DNA of 64,000 nucleotides from Hyparrhenia diplandra. Lineage: Eukaryota; Streptophyta; Magnoliopsida; Poales; Poaceae. The DNA lies in NCBI GenBank assembly GCA_015847255.1, contig JADLZK010009226.1, positions 124,001 through 188,000 on the forward strand, written 5' to 3'. This document shows, in pieces, positions 1-12,993 of this stretch. A model generated the notes under the pieces. That model searched no databases and was not told where the DNA came from. It was given only the letters and a program-made list of their open reading frames with translations. How positions within the stretch are numbered: position 1 is the first letter of the stretch; each line of letters starts with the position of its first letter. The position numbers and the translations under genes were made by a program.

Positions 1-2998
1 CAGAAACAAGAAAAGGTTTCTCTGTTTCAAATAGACCTATGACTAAGGAGAGTGTGTTATTCATCCCGTACAACTCAATTTCATTGTAACGACCGAACAA
101 CTTACAATGCAACTTCATGTGGGTCTTCCAACGAGAAATTGGATTGCTCAACAAATTGGGACCTCACAAACTACATCGTCGTTGAATAATAAGATGAATT
201 CTTTTCATTTAATTTGTGGTTGCAGAAGAATTCTTTTTCCTCTCACGTCGGTGAAAGGTCCTAAATGGCTAGAGGGGGGGTGAATAGCCTAATAAAACTT
301 CTACAAAATCACTAGAGCAACTTGTTAGTAAATAACAAAGCGTAAATGCGTTTGCTCTAGCTCTACTTGTCGGCAAGCCTCCTATTGACAATTCTAGTTG
401 TTATAGTCTCTAATTCACACACAAAGGCTAAGTCACTACTTTACCAACTAGGTGAACAAGCTAGATTACTCTAAACAAGACTAAGCAACTAAGCAATTCT
501 ACTCAAGCTACACAAGCACAATATATATCAATGTAAATGCAAGGTAGAGAGGAGGTTTTATACCAATGTGTCGAGGTAAGTCAACCAATCACCGTAGGAT
601 GAATATCAATATGAACAATGAAGCCAATCACCAACGAATGACAAGAGACACAATGATTTAACCCGAAGTTCACTTGAGCACCCTCAAGCTAATCTCCGTT
701 GTGCCGACCTTCTCACGTGTGGGTCAAGGTGGAGCTCACTCCAACCCAAATGTCTTTAGGCTTCTTGAACCCAAACCAAATGAGAGAGGTACCCAAGACA
801 CAAGCAATGAATTACTCACACTTTATCTTCCCGACGAGGAGTGTGTGACCCTCTCACAAATCACCGGAGGTGGCCAAGAACATTCACCTTCTCTTGCCAA
901 CGCCTCCACCAATCACCAAGCCGGCTAGGAGTGGTGCTCTCCAAGAGCAACAAGAAAACCACCGGCTCACAACGATCCCCCAAGTGCCACTAGATGCAAA
1001 GATCAAAGCAAAGTGCACTTGAATCACCTCAACTCACTAGAATGAATGCTCTCAAGCAAAGGAGTGAGGAGGAGGATGAGTGCTCAGCTCTAGAGGTGTT
1101 AGGATTGATTTAAAATGACCAAGAGACCTCTAAGAGCCGGCCAAAGGGGTATAAATACCCCCACCACGAAATGTGGCCGTTGGGGTGCAATCCACGCACA
1201 AATCAGCTGGCCGGGCCGCCGCGACCGGACTCACCCGGTGAGTCCGGTCCGTGGGTCCGGTCACAACCGACAACCCCAACCGGATCGCCGACCGAAGCTA
1301 AAGCGTCCGGTCACGCAGCGTCCGATCGGTGACCGGAAGCATCCGTCGGTGCGTCCGGTTTTCGCCGAACCACCGAAAAACATGCTCTCTCGCCGGACGC
1401 GGTCACCGGTGCGTCGGTCGATTTCCCATGCTTCCGGTCGAGTCCGGCCACCGGTCCGGTCGACTACGGCAGCGAATTTTCGTCGTTTCTCTACCGCCTT
1501 TGCTTCGACATGCTATCCACCAAGTGTACCAACTTGAGAACAAGGACTAGCATATTTTTACCACCACGATGCATCCGGCGCAATAGAAAATAGACGTTTC
1601 ATTTTCTCAAAAGCGCCCGAATCCCGCCTCATAAGCTCGGCGGGAGGGTGAGCGGTACCCAAACCCATCTCAACCCTGCAACCATCACCGCCGCAAATGT
1701 GCCAACACCACCATGTGTACATCACCATGTGCTCGTGTGTTAGCATTTTCACAATCAATTTCGAAGGACGGGTTAGCTCTCTAGGTTAGAATGCATGCAA
1801 ATGATTTTGAACCTAGAGGCACATGAGGATCGATATGTGCGATAGTTTTTCCCTCTTTATAGTACGGCTTATCGATCCTATAATCACTCACACCCTCTAT
1901 GGTGTCTTGAGTGTAAAAACAAAATGGCCCTATGGATATACCTTTGCCTTGAGCCCATTTTGATCCTCGATCCACTCCAAGTCATGCACTTGATCATCAT
2001 TTGAATCATCTCGATCCATCCACCATGACCATCATGCACCAACCTTGGCTTGACCAATCTCTAACTAAAACAAACACTTAGCATAGAGAGATTAGTCCTA
2101 AGGATATCACTAATTAGCCAAAACCAATCTAGAGATCTTCGGTCGGTCTCCTTTTTTTTTTTTTTTCCCTCAAAGGCACGTCAAAAAGTTCTCTCGTTAT
2201 TTTTATTAGATGAAGAAAATGAAAGATGAGGGGTGCCACAATTTCTTTTGTTGAAAACCACACCCAAAAACTAAATGGTGTTGTTTGAAATGTAAGAATT
2301 ATATAGGAATCTTACAGGAATTTAATAGAATCGGTCCACTTTTATGCGAAAAAAACACATAAACAAGAAAAGGTTTCTTTATTTCAAATAGACCTATAAC
2401 TAAGGAGAGTGTGTTACTCGATCATCCTCGTCCCATACAACTCAATTTTAGTGTAACGATCGACCCAACAACTACAATGCAACTTCATGTAGGTCTTCAA
2501 ACAAGAAACTGGATTGCTCAACAAATGGGGACCTTACAAACTACATCGTTGAATAATAAGAAGAAAATTCTTTCCATTTAATTTGTGGGTACAGAAGAAT
2601 TCTTTTTCCTATGATGTCTGTCTCTTTTTTTTTTCCCACAAAGGGAGGTCAAAAAGTTGTCTTTATTTTTACTAGATGAAGAAAATAAAAGGATGAGGGG
2701 TGGCATAAATTTTTTTGGTGAAAACCAAACCCAAAAAACTGTACGGAGTTGTTTGTAATCTTACAGGAATTTAATAGAAGCGGTCAAGTTTTATGCGAAA
2801 AAACATAAACAAGAAAACGTTTCTCCGTTTCAAATAGACCTATAACTAAGGAGAGTGTTTTATTCATCCCGCACAACTCAATTTCAGTGTAACGACCAAA
2901 CAACTAACAATGCAACTAAATTTGGGTCTTCAAACAACAAGAAATCGGATTGCTCAACAAACTGGGACCTTACAAACTACATCATTGAATAATAAGAA
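1..2998. repeat. 446-bp tandem repeat, about 2.5 copies, interrupted by a retroelement
   Basis: Three diverged direct copies follow one another. Copy A is 1-251 plus 2147-2357, split by the insertion at 252-2141. Copy B is 2358-2803. Copy C starts at 2804 and stops near 2998. The phrases AAACAAGAAAA, CCTATRACTAAGGAGAGTGT and GGATTGCTCAACAAA recur at the same offsets in each copy, and B to C gives a period of 446 bp. Copy A begins at the window edge, so the array may extend further left. No copy carries a supportable coding frame and I do not recognise the family. Confidence 0.85.
252..2141. mobile_element. Solo-LTR-like insertion (1.9 kb) with 5-bp target duplication
   Basis: The insertion is defined by comparison with the uninterrupted neighbour copy of the tandem repeat near 2610-2630. 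Its left edge TGAAAGGTCC follows GTCGG (247-251), and its right edge is followed by GTCGG again (2142-2146). The start TGAAAGGTCCTAAATGG and the AGGGGGGGTGAATAGCC phrase are familiar from abundant grass LTR sequences. A promoter-like TATAAATA lies at 1150-1157. A GC-rich stretch (1200-1460) repeats the motif GTCCGGTC in both orientations. There is no gag or pol, so a solo LTR fits best. The family is not assigned. The canonical CA end is not conserved: the right edge reads CTTCG. Confidence 0.65.
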
Positions 2999-5467
2999 AC
3001 CGACATATTATAAATGCAAGCGACATGTTTACAATACTTATAAAAGACTAGCTTTGTAGATTTTAAATTCAAAAGGTCATTATAGACATTTTAGTATTGA
3101 TGTGCAGTGCCATTTTCGATCCATTCACACGTATGAAGTACAGAAAGAGAGAGGTAAGCGAAACGAAAAGGCATTCGGTGTGCAGTTGGTAAATAGAAAG
3201 AAGCTTGACAGGTAAGTTTGTAAACGAAAGGAAAAAAACAAAGCAGTGCTATAAACAACGATTTGAGTTTAGCGACAAAATTGACAAGACACAATAAAAA
3301 GGGTACTGTAATTTAACCCATGAGATGCAAACCTTATTAAAATCTTTTTTTTTTTCCTGCACCAGAATAATAATAAAGCGGCTCCCCACTCCAGCTTTAT
3401 TCCCTTCCACAAAAAGCAGTTTTTAAGGTAACAAGAGGAGATAGGTGATGATAGCTCATTTTTTCCTCTACTATAACCTCCAGAGCCTAGACGTCGTTTT
3501 CTGCAAGATCGCAGTTAGTTTTCAGTGATCACCTTTACTTGACTTCCGTTAACAATTCACCGCCACTTGCATCGAAACCAAAATCACAATAAAACTATAC
3601 CTCCTAGCTAGTGGCCGGGTACAGTTAGTTAGGACGATTGAAACGGCCGGGGCTTCAGGTTCAGGCGAAGAATATTGAGGAGGCCAGCCAGAGACGACGT
3701 CAGACGCATGCTCATCGATCACTCGACGGCAGGTCAGTTGGATCATCGGATCGGACATCAGTTTCTACCAGTTGCACAAGTAGCAGCCGGCCGGCTGGCC
3801 GCTGGATTGGAAGGGAAGGCAATCAAACGGAAGCGTCTCTCTCCAAGCTAAGGGTTCCAAGGAGCAGAGACAGAGTGCAGGCAGCGTCGATCGAATCCCA
3901 TCAGGCTAGGTACAGTATGATCTCCTAAGCATGCATCTCTTTCAGCCGGGGTGATGCCACTCCTTCCTTTCCCCCACACCTAGGCACCTAGCTTGCTAAT
4001 GACAAGTTGACAAGGCGAGGAAAGCTGCTGCTACCTGCGGTGAAGTGAACCAACAAGATGAGGAAACTAGCTTCCCGGATGGATGTGGACTGCCTGGGTT
4101 TCGATCAGGAGAAGGGCCGGACATGTGGGGGAAGAAACGGACTAACTGGGGAAGAATAAAAGTTGCTTTCAGTTTCAGGTTAGTTTCATCAATCCCTACT
4201 AGTCATATCACATCACGGATTTGTTTGCGTCCATAAACTTGCAACAAATAATAAAACAAAGAGTTGTATCCCAACATGTGCCATGGCACTACTGTTTCCT
4301 TTTATATACATAAAAAAATTTGCCATTGTTAGTCTGTTGCTCTCGAGGAAACCTTTCGTGCATCTTTGAAACAAGTTTCAGTGTCTCTTCAAGAGTTTGA
4401 ATTGAGACGCGAAGCACCCGTGCGTGTTCGAACCCGGGTTCTATGTCGCCTTACACAGCAATGTTAAAAAATGGGGAAAAACATCAGTACAGTATTTTTA
4501 GATATAGTAGTGGTTTATTAGACTACGATTGAAAGGTGCATCCACTGATCCACTGCTGTTGTGTCCCATCCGAGGTAGTCACGAAAGCTAAAAGATTCTC
4601 CAATTAACCTCTCAATCTCATTCCGGTTCATTTTATATCATCATATATCTAAAACCAAATTGGCGCATGCTTACCACCAAAGTTAACTTGCGAAGAGGCG
4701 AAGAAGCCAGCCGCAAAGCGTCACTACTGCGTCAGGACGGGTTCTCTCCTCTCTATGTGTGGGATCGAGGTGGCTTCTTTTTCCTGCGCTGCTGCACTGA
4801 TAATGACCGGGCGGGGTGGTTAATTAGGCGAGTTAGGTATCGCTAGCAGGCGCTCCATGTCGCGAGGAATACCGTACCGGTCTTGTTCTTGTCCCGTCCA
4901 TCGGCGTCTTGCATTCGTCCGCAAGCGTTCTCTAGTCGCGCGCGGTTAAGCCTCTCTCTCTCTGTGTCTCCGCTGGTTACGTACTTAGCTTCCTAATCCG
5001 ATTGATCCGGAGCACAGCAGTCGTTTTCTAGGGCGTTGAAGGATGGATGGATGGCTTCTGGCTCCCCGATCCGGCCGGCCATGGAGTGACGTAGGCGTAC
5101 GTACGTAACGTACCCATCTGAATCTGATGCGTACCGGACGCTGGATCGTATTATATATGGGTCTCCAGCCCAGGTGGTGCCCAACTCCAAACCAAACTCA
5201 GATACGTACACGGCTGCTGCTGTGGGTTACTGATGATCGTGGATGGATCGATCAGCTGGGCTACGAGAAAGACGGGAGCAGGTGAGCTGCGTACATCAGG
5301 GAGCGTACTTGAGCTGAATCGCTGATGGCTATACGTTGCGTGTAGCTCAATAAAGAGATGGCTAGCGGCTTTGCATGCATGCCTAAGTGCATGCTTCCTC
5401 ATCAATCACAGTTAACAACTATTCCATGACGCCGGATTTAAATCCGGCAGTGATAGTAGTAGGGGTA
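2999..5467. other. Intergenic, no gene supported
   Basis: Several short open frames occur on both strands, but none shows a domain, a splice pattern or a codon bias that I can support. A GTTCGAACCCGGG phrase near 4425 resembles a tRNA T-arm but has no cloverleaf around it. The stretch is AT-rich until about 3600 and mixed afterwards. Confidence 0.5.
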
Positions 5468-6785
5468 TTTTTTTTTTTTAGGGCAAATTGGAAGTTGTTC
5501 TGCCTTTTCATTAAGAAGGAAACGAAGTATATTTACACAGGAATTTGTAAAAACTGAAAACAAAGACAAAGACCAAAAGCTATACAACTAGCAGAAACAA
5601 AGGTGTATCTAACAGAAGCAAAGCAAGAAATTACAACTCCTCCTCCATTGCTAGATGGAACTGCTGAATGTCATTTTGATGGTGTCCAGGAGGTCCTCTT
5701 GTGAGCACGTCTTGTTGTCGAAAACTCGGCGGCATCTTTCCTTCCATATATTTCAAACAGTGTATGTTATCAAGGTTGCACGTTTCTTGTCATCGCTCTG
5801 GACACGATGTTTGATTAGTTGTCTCCACCACTCACTTATATTTCGCTGAGCGATTACTAATCTTTGTTCCGTACTCCATGCTTGCACCTTTCTCCATAAT
5901 CCTTTAACATAGCTGCAGTTCGCAACCATGTGCAAATGCGTTTCTTGCCTGCAAAAGCACAATTTACAAATTGGGTTTGCCTGTCCCCCTCGCTTGATGA
6001 TTCTATCGGTTGTCATCAGTTTGCCTTGTAGCATCAACCAACTAAAGAAACGACATTTCGGCTCAGCATGCATCTTCCATACCTCCAGTTTTGATCTGGA
6101 AAGCTTCCCAGGAACTGTGCATTGTACGCGGACCTTGCTGAGTACTGTCCAGATGATTCAAGTCGCCATGAAATGGTGTCATCATGGTCCTGTAATTGCA
6201 CCACTTGTATCAAGTTCCATAAGTCCACAAACTGCCGCAGTTGTTCCTCAGTACTGATTCGCCGAAGCCCTTTCATCCATCTTCCTCCTTGTATAGCTGT
6301 GGACACCTTTTGGTTTTTGCGCCATACAAGCTTGAAACATTCTGGAGCTATGACCTTTGGCGCCCTGCCACCTAACCAATTATCCTTGCAGAATCTAGTT
6401 TTATTGCCATTGCCGAGTTGGATGGTTGTGCATCTCTTAAAAAGTTCTTCCTCAATGTCGTTTGTTTTGAGCGGTAAACCTGTCCACGGTTTGTTTGGCG
6501 CCACCCATCTATACCACAACCATCTCAACCGTTGTGCCCTGTTGAAACATGCCAGGTCCTTGATGCCTAGGCCGCCCAGGTGCTTTGGCCGCATGACCCT
6601 TCTCCAATTCTCTAGACAATTACCAGCGCGGGCATCATCTGATCCTTTCCAAAGAAAATTCCTCCGAATTCGATCAATCTTTTTTGTTGCCCACTTCCAA
6701 AGTGGGAAGGCTGTCATGTGGTGTAGGGGTATGTTATCCCACGTCGGTATCAGTGTTTTCCTTTTAACTAGTGTGTCCACAGGCT
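5468..6785 (-). mobile_element. 5'-truncated LINE (non-LTR retrotransposon)
   Basis: A T12 run at 5468-5479 on the plus strand is the poly(A) tail of a minus-strand LINE. Reading away from it on the minus strand gives the zf-RVT domain and then the C-terminal part of a plant LINE reverse transcriptase. The element stops abruptly at about 6785, where another T run begins (6786-6801), so only about 1.3 kb of 3' sequence is present. No target duplication could be paired with the left flank, which suggests that the 5' side was lost or overwritten by a later event. Confidence 0.85.
5753..6780 (-). pseudogene. LINE ORF2 fragment: reverse-transcriptase C-terminus and zf-RVT
   Basis: The minus strand encodes a run typical of plant LINE ORF2 after the catalytic core: KIDRIRRNFLWKG, then GGLGIKDLACFNRAQRLRW, then LGNGNKTRFCKDNWL. 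After a frameshift near 6060 the zf-RVT module follows, with FSWLMLQGKLMTTDR and a Cys/His set CKLCFCRQETHLHMVANC. The known role of the intact protein is target-primed reverse transcription. Here the endonuclease and catalytic RT core are missing and the frame is broken, so the fragment is dead. Confidence 0.85.
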
Positions 6786-6853
6786 TTTTTTTTTTTTTTT
6801 GTCAATATACATTAAAGCTTAGGCTATCACACAGCAATAATCACCGTTGGACA
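6786..6853. other. T16 run and short unassigned tail before the LINE target duplication
   Basis: A T run at 6786-6801 is followed by 52 bases matching no coding sequence, then by the target duplication of the next LINE. Without that LINE, this sequence is contiguous with 13014 onward. It may be the 3' tail of a third, older minus-strand retrotransposon, but no coding part of such an element is visible. Confidence 0.35.
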
Positions 6854-6873
6854 TTGTCCGTGCGCACATTGTT
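6854..6873. repeat. 20-bp target-site duplication, left copy
   Basis: These 20 bases, containing GTCCGTGCGCACATTG, recur exactly at 12994-13013. They bracket the LINE at 6874-12993. The length fits target-primed reverse transcription. Confidence 0.95.
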
Positions 6874-7147
6874 TTTGTTTTTTTTTTTTTTTTCCATTAA
6901 CGGTAAACCGAATTTCATTACTTGCGCAACGAAATTACAGAGAGTATGCAGAAAGTAAAGAGTAGCGTTCTAAAGATAACGATAACATTCTCACCCTTCC
7001 CAGAACACCAAGGGAATGGTAAAGGGGAGGAACCAGGACCCAACCTGTACCACGCAGGGTACACAACAAGTCCAGCTTAAAAACTCCTAATAGTACCAAC
7101 ACTGTAAAGTTTCAGTAAACGCTGCCACCCAGGGTTGCTTGAAGACT

Positions 7148-10100
7148 TCATCCAGCAAAAAGCACCATCTTGTTTTCCTGGGACTGATCTTGGGTATTGG
7201 TTTTGTGGAATGACAGAGCCGCCATCTTGATAACTTCAGCGCCATTGATCACTTGTTCTTTGAGCTCATCCTTCAGCAGACCTGCCCAATAAGTGAGAAA
7301 TGAGGAGATCAAGCATACAATCTCTGTAGGAGACTTAATCTTTTTCTTTTCAAAACAAAACAAGTTTCTAATCCGCCAAATTGACAAAAAAAAACTGCTG
7401 CTAAACCAAACATATGCATTTTAGGTGTTTTCGGGGAAAATGCTCGATCCAAGGCCAGAACTGAAGCGCATTCCCGGTCTGCATTGGACACCGAAGGCAT
7501 ATGCTAGTAGACTCCACACATACTTTGCAGTGGCACATTCAAAAAATAAATGGTTAATTGTTTCTTTTTCTGGGCAAAAGGCACACATTTCCCTCCCCTT
7601 CCACTTTCTTTTGACAAGATTGTCTTTAGTTAAAATGGCATTTTGCTCCAAGAGCCAAACAAAAATTTTAATCTTTAGAGGAACAGGAGCCTTCCATAGT
7701 CTCTTATTCCTGTTCCTTGTTTCATGAGCATGTAAGCTTTTGTACACTGACTTGACTGAATATTTCTTTGATTTTTCATGATCCCAGAATGGTATGTCCT
7801 TTTCATTGTTAACAAAGGTAAACTAAAAAGTTATATCATATAATCTTCTTAAGCGTATTTGTAACTCCTCATACAGCCACCGTCTCGAAAGAAAGTCTCC
7901 ATCCTTTCGTTTCATTTACGCCCTGAACAATTACGTTTCCTTACATATTTCATACAACTCGGGAACTTTTCAGCTAGGGACACTGGCAACACCATCTATC
8001 ATTCCAGAAACTGGTGTTTAAACCATTGCCCACCTGCATTGATCTCCCTTTCAAATATATATGTCTCACTTTCAACAGATCATTCCATCTTGAAGAGTTC
8101 TTAGGACTCTTCTTTAAGACTTGACCATCCCCTTTTTCATATACTTTTTTGTTAACAATATCATTCCAAATTCCTGTCCATTCTCCACTTTCCACCACCA
8201 CTTACACAACAGGCTTATATTCATTTTTTCTCGGATCTTTCACTCCTAACCCCCTTTATTTTTGGGTTTAGTGATAAGAGCCCACTTAACCAGATGGTAT
8301 TTCTTTTTGATACTTCCTCCCTGCCAAAAAAAATCTTTTCCCGGCAATGTCAATTTTGTTTAAAACTCCGATTACAAAGGCGACCAAAACATGGACATGG
8401 CATAAGCTGGGACATTACTCAAACAAGCATTTATCAGAGTGAGTCTACCACCTAGTGTTAAAGCACTTCCTTTCCATCCCTCTAGTCTTTTCAACACTTT
8501 CTCATAGATGGGTATCCAGTCAATTACATGCAACACGGACCCGAGACAGGCACACCCAAGTATTTAATTGGCCATTCCCCAATTGCACAATTGAACATTT
8601 CAGCATAAAGGATATTTTTTGAATCATCATGATTTACCATCATAACTTCACTTTTAGCAAAATTTATTTTAAGGCCAGACATATTCTCATAAAGATATAT
8701 AACAAAGAACTTGGATTGGTTGCTTTGTACATCATCTTGTAGACACGAGGGATAGTGTCATCAGCATACTGCGCAGCACCACTACCCCATTTTTTATGTA
8801 CTCGGGGACCAAACCAGTAATTAGCTTATTCTTCGAGCGGGGTGATCATCTTGGCCAAAGTATCACCGCAATGTTAAAGGAAGGGAGACAAAGGATCCCC
8901 CTGTCTAACACCTCTTTTGATTTGAAGTAGCTTCTGTCACATTGTTCACCTTGACACTTACAGTGCGTACTCATCACCTGATGAATCCATATGAACACCA
9001 TTTATCTCCAAAACCCCTTTGCTTGAGACAATTAAACGAAATTCCCAATTTATTTTATCATAAGCTTTCGAAATCCGACTTCAAAACTAAGCCATCTTTC
9101 TTTTTTGCTTTTTGTATCATGCGAGAATTTCATGTAGAGCTAGAATACCTTCCATAATATTTCTGTTCTTAATAAAGCCCGATTGACATCTATTGATAAT
9201 CCTCTCCATAACATTTTCCATTCTCATGGTTAAAGCTTTGGTGAAAATTTTGTACACCACATTGAGCAAACAAATGGGTCTATCTTGTCTAATCTTTTTT
9301 TGCTTCTTTCACTTTTGGCAAACAAAGAGATAATGCCATAGTTAAATCTCCCAATATCCAATTGATTATTGTGAAAATCCTCAAACAAATCTCTTAGATC
9401 TTGTTTGATTATTAGCCAACAATGTTGATAAAATTCTATTGGGAAGTGATCAGGTCGGGGCGTGTTTTTCTCCATGGAGAACACCACCCTTCTAATCTCT
9501 TCCTCATGAACTTGTTCTCTAGTTCCTCATTCTCCCGATTCGATACCTTTTACGATTGATCCCAACAATTTGGGTCAATAGCAAACTCAGCTTGGTCGGA
9601 AAAGGACCAAAAAGTTCTTTATAGAACTCGGTAGCATGATTGACTAAAGCATCATCTCCCACAATGTCGACGACCATTGTGTGATAAGGAGAATATTGTG
9701 TTTTTTCTCTTTTTGCCATTGGCCACTCTATGAAAAAAGGCAGTATTGTTGTCTCCCTGCAACAACCAGTTGCTATTTGACCTCTTATGCCAGTACAATT
9801 CTTCCTCTTCTAGAATCCTTAGCAATTCTAGTATGTATAAATGTTTTCCTGTCCAATCTATCATGACTAAGACCTTCCTCTTCTTCTAGTTTTTCTAATT
9901 TAGCCATCTCATCTTCCAATATTTTCTTATATTTCCTTGTGTGGCCTTTTAAGCTTTGTCCCCATCCTTTCAGGAATTTCTTGACCCTATCTAACTTGAT
10001 GCACCATCTATCAATAGCAGACTTGGCATTCACCTTTCTCTCCCATATTTCTTTGACTTTTTGATAAAAGATAGGATGTTTGATCCAAGCGGTCTCAAAG

Positions 10101-11038
10101 CAAAAGGGCCTAGACCCAATTTGTTGTTCCATGTCGGTCCTCACAATCAAAGGGTTGTGATCGGACATATACACGGGAATTTTTCTCAGGATTACTTAAA
10201 GGAAACTCATTTTCCCAAGAGCTTGAAATCAAAATCCTGTCCAATTTTTCTAGGGTGGGATCATCCCTGTTATTACTCGGTAAATTTACCACCGGATAAT
10301 GGTAACTCTCTTAACTCATAGGAGTTAATGACTAAATTGAAGACGGGGGAAAAATTATTTTCCCTAAATTCCTTATTCTTATCAGTGCTAAATCTCATAA
10401 TGTTGAAATCTCCTCCAAACAGTATTGGAAATTTGGCTTTATAGCAAAAACGAGACAGTTCAGCTAGGAACTCATCTTTGAGTTCATCATGAGCAGGTCC
10501 ATATACATTCCCCAAAGACCAGTTTTTTTTTTTTTAAGTTTCTTGTCAAAGACATTGGCAATAATCATGTACTTTCCACAATCATAATCAATTATATCAA
10601 ACCTATCTTTTTTCAAACCACTCAACATACCTCCATTTTCCATTCGAAGGAATGGACATCCAACTGAAATCACTATTACTATCAATTTTCCTATAGAACT
10701 TATCAGAGTAACTTTGTTTCATTGTTTCTTGTAGGCCAATGAAATCTGCTTTGTGGTCCCAGATTAGCTCCTTGATGTATAGGCCCAACCCCTTTTTAGA
10801 GACCCCCCTACAATTCCATATGATTCCTATCATTGGGAAACTTTTGTTTTTGTTCTCTTCTTCCTGAGATTAATCCCTGGGCTAACCATAGGGTTATCTC
10901 TCTCATCTTTAGACTAAGGATGTCTTTAGGACCACCCTTAAAAGCCATAGTTTTCCTCCTTTTTTTTCTTGCCGGACTTGCTCTTTCTTGATTTGGGGAA
11001 ATGATTAAGGATTCGAAGATCGAATCATCGGACCCCAT
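7148..11038 (-). pseudogene. LINE ORF2: endonuclease, reverse transcriptase, zf-RVT (degenerate)
   Basis: In minus-strand order: the endonuclease start with IIWNCRGVSKKGL and FIGLQET (10833-10700), then VYGPAHDELKDEF and FGGDFNIMRF (about 10515-10380), then a SDHNPLIV motif near 10160. These are the APE-type endonuclease landmarks. The RT region includes a PRPDHFPIEFYQ segment (9450) and the catalytic QYADDTI near 8757-8775. The zf-RVT module is at 7747-7421, with KIKIFVWLL and CAFCPEKETINHLFFEC. A tail at 7390-7150 contains FEKKKIKSP and WAGLLKDELK. Many frameshifts separate these blocks. The intact protein nicks the target and copies LINE RNA; this copy cannot. Confidence 0.88.
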
Positions 11039-11062
11039 TCAAGTACATTATGTTCCTCCATA

Positions 11063-12950
11063 TTATTTCCTCCTTCGCTCCCACAATGTCATTTTCGCCG
11101 CATTATCTTCTACCAATTGATGCTCATTTAGTCTTAACCTAGCATTTTCCGGGTCTTTAAGTAAATCAATTTTTTCAAGATTAATAGAGTCTTTAGCAAT
11201 GCCCATGTTACCAGCTAGTTCTACAACTTGAGAATAAGCCAGAATTGCAAAGGAATTCTGATGGATGGGTGAATTACCTTCATTTTCATGATCTTTGGCA
11301 ACCTTCTTCTTGGCCTGCATGTCAACCTTCACTTGAGATACTCCAGTTGCTTTGATCCTTTTACTTTGTCTTACATCTTGCCACTTATACCATCCCTGAT
11401 TTCCTTTTGTCTGATTGCTTATCACTTCCTCCATTGCTGCTTGTATTTGTGTATCCCATTCCCCTTCTTTTCCTGCTATACCTTGCATAGACTCCACCAC
11501 ATTACTTTGTGGTATCTCCACTGTCAACTGTCTTTCAGGCACCACTTTTGTCTCCATTATCTCATCCTTATCACTGATAGTCTTTTCATCCCCCTTCCCA
11601 ACAAACTTGTAACCTCTAGTTACTGTCAAATCTTCTTGACTGGACATAAGCACCTCAGGACCACCTTGGCTGTCCTTGACTGGACTGATAGAGATAGCAC
11701 TCACTACATCCTCTTCTTTTTCCTCAATAATAGTTTCTAATCCTTTACTGCAGCTTTTACCTCCCAGGTAATCCTCTATGTTGAAGAAGCAGTCTTGGCT
11801 TGCTTCATTGATGGCTTTTTTAGTTTCCACAGTGAGCAAGGAATCCTTTTTGCTTTGTTTGAGATTTGATCCATATTCATCAATGATCATTCTGTTACTG
11901 TTCTCCATGGTAAAGCAGCTGATTTTGTTCACTTGCACATTATCAAAATCACCAAAATTCAGTCTGCCTGAGTTTGGAGATACCAACTCCCCCATGTAAA
12001 CATTCCCATAGTAAGGACCATAACTTGAGGCCGAGCTTTGATTCTGAGTTTTCCTGCTATTTTCATCAGAAAGACCCTGATCTTGGACTGGATCTAGTAC
12101 CTCCTGACTTTTCTGTTTTTCCTGTACAGCTCTTTCTCCAACAGGGCTACTTGCAACTATGTGCTGATCTTGTGGTTTCTCTTGTGCTGTCATCTGAGCT
12201 GACTCTAGTCCTTGTGCTCTCTGTTTTCCTTGAAAAGCTTTCCCCCCTGCTGTACTAGTTCCAGCCATGAATTGAGTCTGAGTCTTCTCTTGAATAGTCT
12301 TCTGTTTCTTTGGAGATGGAGCATCATCTCATTGTTATCTCTCCCATTTCTTATCCATTGATTTTTCTGCTTGATTTATATGACCCTCCTGAATCACCTC
12401 CCTCTGAAAGGTATAGTCATACAAATAGAAATCCAGAACTCCATCCACCACAGCTGGTACCTTGGTAATATCTCTGCAAGCAATCATCACTCTAACATAC
12501 TCATTCTTAGTAAGACTGTCCTTATCCACCTCCATTGGAGCACCCACCATGGATGCTATCAGACAAACATTAGCATATGATCTCTTGTCATAAGGGATAT
12601 TGAATATCCTATACCAAGCCATGTCTAATTTTCCTTTAGAACCATTTGTAGGGTTCCATTTTTCAACTTTGATTACACCCTCAGGAACAGTTCTCATTCT
12701 CATCTCTATGAAATGGCATACATCATCAAGAGCTTGTATATTTGGGAACCTTAGCTGAAATTTACCTTCCCCATTTTTCTTGGCATACCACCTCCATTTC
12801 GATTGTTTGCCTGCTTTGAGTTCAAACTCAGCTTCAATTTGTCTGGCACTGACTTGTCCAGCCATCACAGTCACTAATGCCACAGCTGACATATCTCTGA
12901 TCCCTTCATCATTGTGACTGCTTTGCACCATATGAAATCCCAGACCATAA
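11063..12950 (-). pseudogene. LINE ORF1: DUF4283-type nucleic-acid-binding protein (broken)
   Basis: The 5' block (about 12870-12335) reads as a DUF4283-type module: FELKAGKQSKWRWYAKKNG, FQLRFPNIQALDDVCHF, WYRIFNIPYDKRSYANVC and KNEYVRVMIACRDITKVP. A stop at 12335 separates it from a second open stretch of 401 residues (12268-11063). That stretch is rich in Gln, Lys, Ser and Glu with no recognisable fold, as in the low-complexity C-terminal part of plant LINE ORF1. In the family ORF1 packages element RNA. A longer frame running back through the target duplication is not the real start, because that ATG lies in flanking DNA. Confidence 0.8.
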
Positions 12951-12993
12951 GCTGAAAGTCCAAATGAAATCCCTTCATCATTGTGGCACTGAC

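Larger units (their letters stand above)
6874..12993 (-). mobile_element. LINE, 6.1 kb, near full length, with 20-bp target duplication
   Basis: The element lies on the minus strand. Its poly(A) tail is the T-rich stretch at 6874-6893, directly after the left target duplication. It carries ORF1 (about 12950 to 11063) and ORF2 (about 11038 to 7150: APE-type endonuclease, RT, zf-RVT). Both are interrupted by frameshifts and stops, so it is no longer autonomous. The 5' junction near 12860-12999 contains rearranged repeats of internal sequence. The zf-RVT end resembles that of the LINE at 63018-64000, so the two are probably of one family. Confidence 0.92.

Noticed and set aside
674..1537. Open frames of 84 and 140 codons near the left edge
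   Set aside because: They fall within the solo-LTR-like insertion; the second is a by-product of the CCGGTC-rich stretch.
4415..4445. tRNA-like GTTCGAACCCGGG
   Set aside because: No acceptor stem, D-arm or anticodon arm can be folded around it.
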